A stretch of DNA of 9,446 bases. It comes from Clostridiales bacterium. Lineage in GTDB: Bacteria > Bacillota > Clostridia > Christensenellales > Aristaeellaceae. The stretch lies in the NCBI GenBank assembly GCA_004555535.1, contig SFHU01000111.1:1-9446 (forward strand), written 5' to 3'. Positions within the stretch are counted from its first letter, which is position 1. Each line of letters starts with the position of its first letter. Shown here piece by piece: positions 7,684 through 9,446 of the stretch. Both the position numbers and the translations under genes were made by a program. Below the pieces are notes generated by a model. The model saw only the letters and a program-made list of their open reading frames with translations, made no database searches and was not told the DNA's origin.

Positions 7684-8388
7684 GAACAGTATGAACGTTT
7701 GTGGCAGTATCAGCAGGTCGATATGGAGCTCGATCAGTATGAAAAGGAGATGCGCGGCAACAGCAACCGCAAGGAGCTGCTCAAGCACCGCGATTTCCTG
7801 CTCGAGCAGCAGAACGTCCTCAAGAAGATCGAAGCCGACGTGGAGATCATGAGCGACCGCATGGAGGCGCTGGCCGACGAGATCACGCGCCTGAACGGCT
7901 CGGTTTCCGAGGCGACGGCGAACTTTGAGGCGAACCGGCCCCAGGATATCGAGGAGGCCCGCAAGCAGATCGCGGCCATCCAGAAGCTGATCAGCACGAT
8001 TTCCCGCTACGAGGCGGAGCTGACCAAGATGCGCAAGGACTCCGAGGCGCGCGACCGCCAGCAGCGCGAGGTGCGCGTGCGCGCAGCGAAGGCAAGGGCC
8101 GAGTTTGACCGCATCAAGATCATCTACGACGAGGAATACAAGGTCGCCGCGGTGAAGCTGGAGGCGCTCAAGAAAAAGGTGGCCAAGGAGGCGGAGGGCA
8201 TCGACCCTGCGCTGATGGAAAAATACAAGGCCATCAAGCGCCACTCCACGCCGCCGATCACGCGGATTCACGACGACCGCTGCGGCGGCTGCAACATGCA
8301 GCTTCCGGCGGCGGACATGAACAAAATCCGCACCGGCGCGCCGTATGTGGAGTGCGAAAACTGCGGCCGGATCATCCTGGTCAAATAA
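7681..8388 (+). CDS. Coiled-coil protein with C-terminal C4 zinc ribbon
   Basis: A 235-residue soluble protein. Almost all of residues 1-190 is charged, heptad-like sequence expected to form a long alpha-helical hairpin or coiled coil (for example the stretches around EQQNVLKKIEADVEIM and RYEAELTKMRKDSEARD). The C-terminus has two CxxC knuckles, Cys201/Cys204 (CGGC) and Cys225/Cys228 (CENC), a zinc-ribbon pattern typical of the family grouped in Pfam as zf-RING_7; relatives include chlamydial CT398 (CdsZ). The molecular role of the Bacillota proteins is not established. TTG 7681 is preferred because AGGAGG lies 8 bases upstream and the resulting N-terminus EQYERLWQYQQVDMELD fits the family; ATG 7660 would add seven residues. 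The gene follows the Nif3 domain, a common association, and the rnpB locus lies downstream, so a nucleic-acid-related role is an inference only. Confidence 0.9.
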   Translation: MEQYERLWQYQQVDMELDQYEKEMRGNSNRKELLKHRDFLLEQQNVLKKIEADVEIMSDRMEALADEITRLNGSVSEATANFEANRPQDIEEARKQIAAIQKLISTISRYEAELTKMRKDSEARDRQQREVRVRAAKARAEFDRIKIIYDEEYKVAAVKLEALKKKVAKEAEGIDPALMEKYKAIKRHSTPPITRIHDDRCGGCNMQLPAADMNKIRTGAPYVECENCGRIILVK

Positions 8389-8406
8389 GATGCATAGCTG
8401 AATGGG

Positions 8407-8631
8407 AGGGGCTGTCAGGCTAAGAATCCAGACATTTCAAGCAAAACCTAAGAATCTGCGCCCGAAGGTTTCCAAAGAGGGTTTCCTCTGTCGCCGCCAG
8501 TGGCGGAAACATGCAGAGGAAACCGGAAAGCCCTTTGGCGGGGCGTTGGGGCAGAGCCCAAAGCTCAGAATGGCCAATGATTCTTGGAACAATTGCTTTT
8601 TGGAATGTTCAGGATTAGCCTGACAGCCCCT
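8407..8631. mobile_element. MITE-like non-coding element with 17-bp perfect terminal inverted repeats
   Basis: AGGGGCTGTCAGGCTAA (8407-8423) is the exact reverse complement of 8615-8631. After a three-base offset the similarity continues imperfectly inwards (TCC..CATT..CAA on both sides). Further nested pairs occur: AAGAATC (8450-8456) with GATTCTT (8579-8585), and GGTTTCCTCTG (8480-8490) with CAGAGGAAACC (8514-8524). The 225 bases contain no credible gene, and the composition is more mixed than the flanking coding DNA. An AGGGGCTGTC terminus recalls, from memory only, some IS1182-type insertion-sequence ends, so a non-autonomous derivative is plausible. No target-site duplication is evident. 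Alternatives are a structured intergenic RNA or a very long terminator, since the closing stem ends in CCCCTTT. It separates the zinc-ribbon gene from the DUF5655-like gene and ends 8 bases before the latter's ribosome binding site. Confidence 0.62.
8480..8524. repeat. Central palindrome of the 8407-8631 element
   Basis: GGTTTCCTCTG (8480-8490) pairs perfectly with CAGAGGAAACC (8514-8524). Inside it CCGCC (8494-8498) pairs with GGCGG (8502-8506) around an AGT loop. The two stems make a compact cruciform or RNA hairpin in the middle of the element. Flanking GGTTTCC (8467-8473) can also pair with GGAAAGCC (8525-8532) with one bulge. Confidence 0.7.
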
Positions 8632-8650
8632 TTGTTATGGAGGAAATGAC

Positions 8651-9010
8651 ATGGATAGTCTTGCGCAGGCCGATGCGTTTTTTTCCGGCAGACCGGAGGC
8701 TTGGGCCGTGTTCGAGGCGCTGCGGACGGCGCTTTGCGCGCGCTTTCCGGATACGCAGCTGCGCGTCATGAAAACCTGTATTTCCTTTGACGATCCGAAG
8801 CCGTACTGCTATGTCTCGATGCCGAAGCGCAAGGCGCAGCGCGGCATCGTGGTCACGTTCGGTCTGCGCGAGCGGATGGAGAGCCCAAGGTTTATGATGG
8901 TCGTGCCGATTTCGAAATCGCGCTTTACCGTGCATGTGCTTGTGCAGGACGCGCAGGAGATCGACGGGGAGCTGCTTTCGCTGATCTCGTTGGCGAGAAG
9001 CCAGCGTTGA
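8651..9010 (+). CDS. Small DUF5655-like protein
   Basis: A 119-residue soluble protein without signal peptide or membrane segment. The N-terminal FFSGRPEAWAVFEALR (10-25), a central lysine (Lys41) before a short beta region, and the C-terminal pattern TVHVLVQDAQEIDGELLSLI (93-112) with His95 resemble the DUF5655 family. That assignment is from memory of the family pattern and needs a profile search. The family's biochemical function is unknown to me. GGAGG (8639-8643) lies 7 bases before ATG 8651. The gene lies just after the inverted-repeat element and its TGA (9008-9010) is embedded in the -35 box of rnpB. Codon use is GC-rich like its neighbours, so recent transfer is not obvious. It has no evident link to RNase P. 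Confidence 0.82.
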   Translation: MDSLAQADAFFSGRPEAWAVFEALRTALCARFPDTQLRVMKTCISFDDPKPYCYVSMPKRKAQRGIVVTFGLRERMESPRFMMVVPISKSRFTVHVLVQDAQEIDGELLSLISLARSQR

Positions 9011-9036
9011 CAAGGGCGCGCCCCTTATGGTATAAT
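9007..9036 (+). promoter_or_regulatory. Near-consensus extended -10 promoter for rnpB
   Basis: TTGACA (9007-9012) and TATAAT (9031-9036) are both perfect matches, separated by 18 bp. TGG just before the -10 box gives an extended -10 (TGnTATAAT). Transcription should begin about 7-8 bases later, at 9043-9044, where the RNase P RNA P1 helix begins. This is the strongest promoter in the window, as expected for an abundant stable RNA. It overlaps the stop codon of the preceding gene. Confidence 0.92.
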
Positions 9037-9043
9037 CTCTTTC

Positions 9044-9386
9044 GTTTGTGAGGCTGCCGGGCGGCCGCGCGCCGCAAGGTGTGAGGAAAGTCCGAGCTCC
9101 ATAGGGCAGAGTGCCGGGTAACACCCGGCGGGGGCGACCCCAGGGAAAGTGCAACAGAGAGATACCGCACGTCTTCGGATGTGTAAGGGTGGAAAGGTGA
9201 GGTAAGAGCTCACCCGCGGCCTGGCGACTCGTCCGCGATGTAAACCCCGCTCGGAGCAAGAAACGAAAGAGCGTTTGAGACGGCCCGTCGAGCTCTCAGG
9301 ATTTCGCTTGAACCCGCTGGCAACAGCGGGTCTAGATAGATGACCGCCGATCACAGAACTCGGCTTACAGGCAACGCTCACAGACA
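9044..9386 (+). ncRNA. rnpB: RNase P RNA, type A
   Basis: This is the catalytic RNA of RNase P, which removes 5' leaders from precursor tRNAs together with the RnpA protein. Recognised conserved blocks are GAGGAAAGTCCGAGCTCC (9083-9100), ATAGGGCAGAGTGCC (9101-9115), GGGAAAGTGC (9143-9152), GGTAAGAGCTCACC (9201-9214), AGATAGATGACCGCC (9334-9348) and ACAGAAC plus CGGCTTA (9353-9367). The 5' end GTTTGTGAG (9044-9052) pairs with CTCACAGAC (9377-9385) to form P1 with one G-U pair. The TCCGAGCTCC form of the first block indicates the ancestral type A rather than the Bacillus type B RNA. A length near 343 nt is within the normal range. Exact ends are inferred from P1 and the promoter. Confidence 0.96.
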
Positions 9387-9393
9387 TTTTTTT
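9377..9393 (+). terminator. Likely rnpB 3' end: P1 strand followed by a T-run
   Basis: The 3' strand of P1 (9377-9385) is followed at once by A and seven Ts (9387-9393). No separate local hairpin is seen, so termination probably uses the P1 helix, closed over the long RNA, together with the U-run. Confidence 0.55.
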
Positions 9394-9404
9394 GAAAAAA
9401 CACG

Positions 9405-9446
9405 ATATACTCGAAAAAAATCATGAGAATATGATGATGAGTATAT
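9405..9446. repeat. AT-rich inverted repeat cut by the window end
   Basis: ATATACTC (9405-9412) is the reverse complement of GAGTATAT (9439-9446); the match may continue beyond the last base. Inside it ATCAT (9419-9423) and ATGAT (9431-9435) form a second pair. The stretch also contains TATACT (9406-9411), a -10-like hexamer without a matching -35 box. It might be an operator or promoter region of the next gene, or chance pairing in AT-rich DNA. Confidence 0.35.

Noticed and set aside
7585..8271. A 228-codon minus-strand open frame opposite the zinc-ribbon gene
   Set aside because: Antisense of a coiled-coil gene; the Leu/Val-rich translation is the expected complement of its Glu/Lys codons.
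8402..8623. A 73-codon plus-strand frame inside the inverted-repeat element
   Set aside because: It is built almost wholly from the repeat and its palindromes, lacks a proper ribosome site and shows no domain.
8398..8640. Target-site duplication around the 8407-8631 element
   Set aside because: The flanks (AATGGG before, TTGTTATGG after) share no convincing direct repeat.
8615..9387. Minus-strand open frames of 120 and 214 codons over rnpB
   Set aside because: They are antisense to the RNase P RNA. Such frames are often misannotated as hypothetical proteins because the RNA is conserved.

Overview
The window is a GC-rich (roughly two thirds G+C by eye), tightly packed bacterial chromosome segment with every gene on the + strand. 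Gene content and order point to a member of the Bacillota, most likely a high-GC Clostridia-type anaerobe. The reasons are the rsgA-rpe-thiN block, the dgt-dnaG-sigA-trmK-nif3 block, strong AGGAGG-type ribosome binding sites and a type A RNase P RNA. No genus can be named from the sequence alone.

Layout. (1) Positions 1-1909 hold the 3' part of rsgA, then rpe and thiN, joined by two ATGA start/stop overlaps; a hairpin terminator follows at 1974-2002. (2) A promoter at 2061-2091 precedes dgt (dNTP triphosphohydrolase), dnaG (primase, TTG start) and sigA/rpoD (primary sigma factor), a Gram-positive form of the macromolecular-synthesis operon. A strong hairpin with a short T-run follows at 6135-6163. 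(3) Positions 6196-8388 hold one long frame that joins a complete tRNA m1A22 methyltransferase (TrmK) to a complete Nif3-like dinuclear-metal protein, then a coiled-coil C4 zinc-ribbon protein that probably starts at a TTG. (4) Positions 8407-8631 are a non-coding element of about 225 bp with perfect 17-bp terminal inverted repeats and nested internal palindromes, MITE-like. (5) A small DUF5655-like gene (8651-9010) follows. Its stop codon lies inside the -35 box of a near-consensus promoter for rnpB, the RNase P RNA, at about 9044-9386. The last 50 bases are AT-rich and contain an incomplete inverted repeat.

How the parts fit together: the window is mainly housekeeping. It covers ribosome assembly (RsgA), pentose phosphate and thiamine cofactor supply (Rpe, ThiN), dNTP control and DNA priming (Dgt, DnaG), bulk transcription (SigA) and tRNA maturation (TrmK, RNase P RNA).

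No clearly new multi-gene system was found. The items most worth checking are the TrmK-Nif3 fusion, which keeps an internal Shine-Dalgarno and ATG exactly at the domain border, and the inverted-repeat element at 8407-8631. All family assignments rest on recognised motifs; no database search was run.
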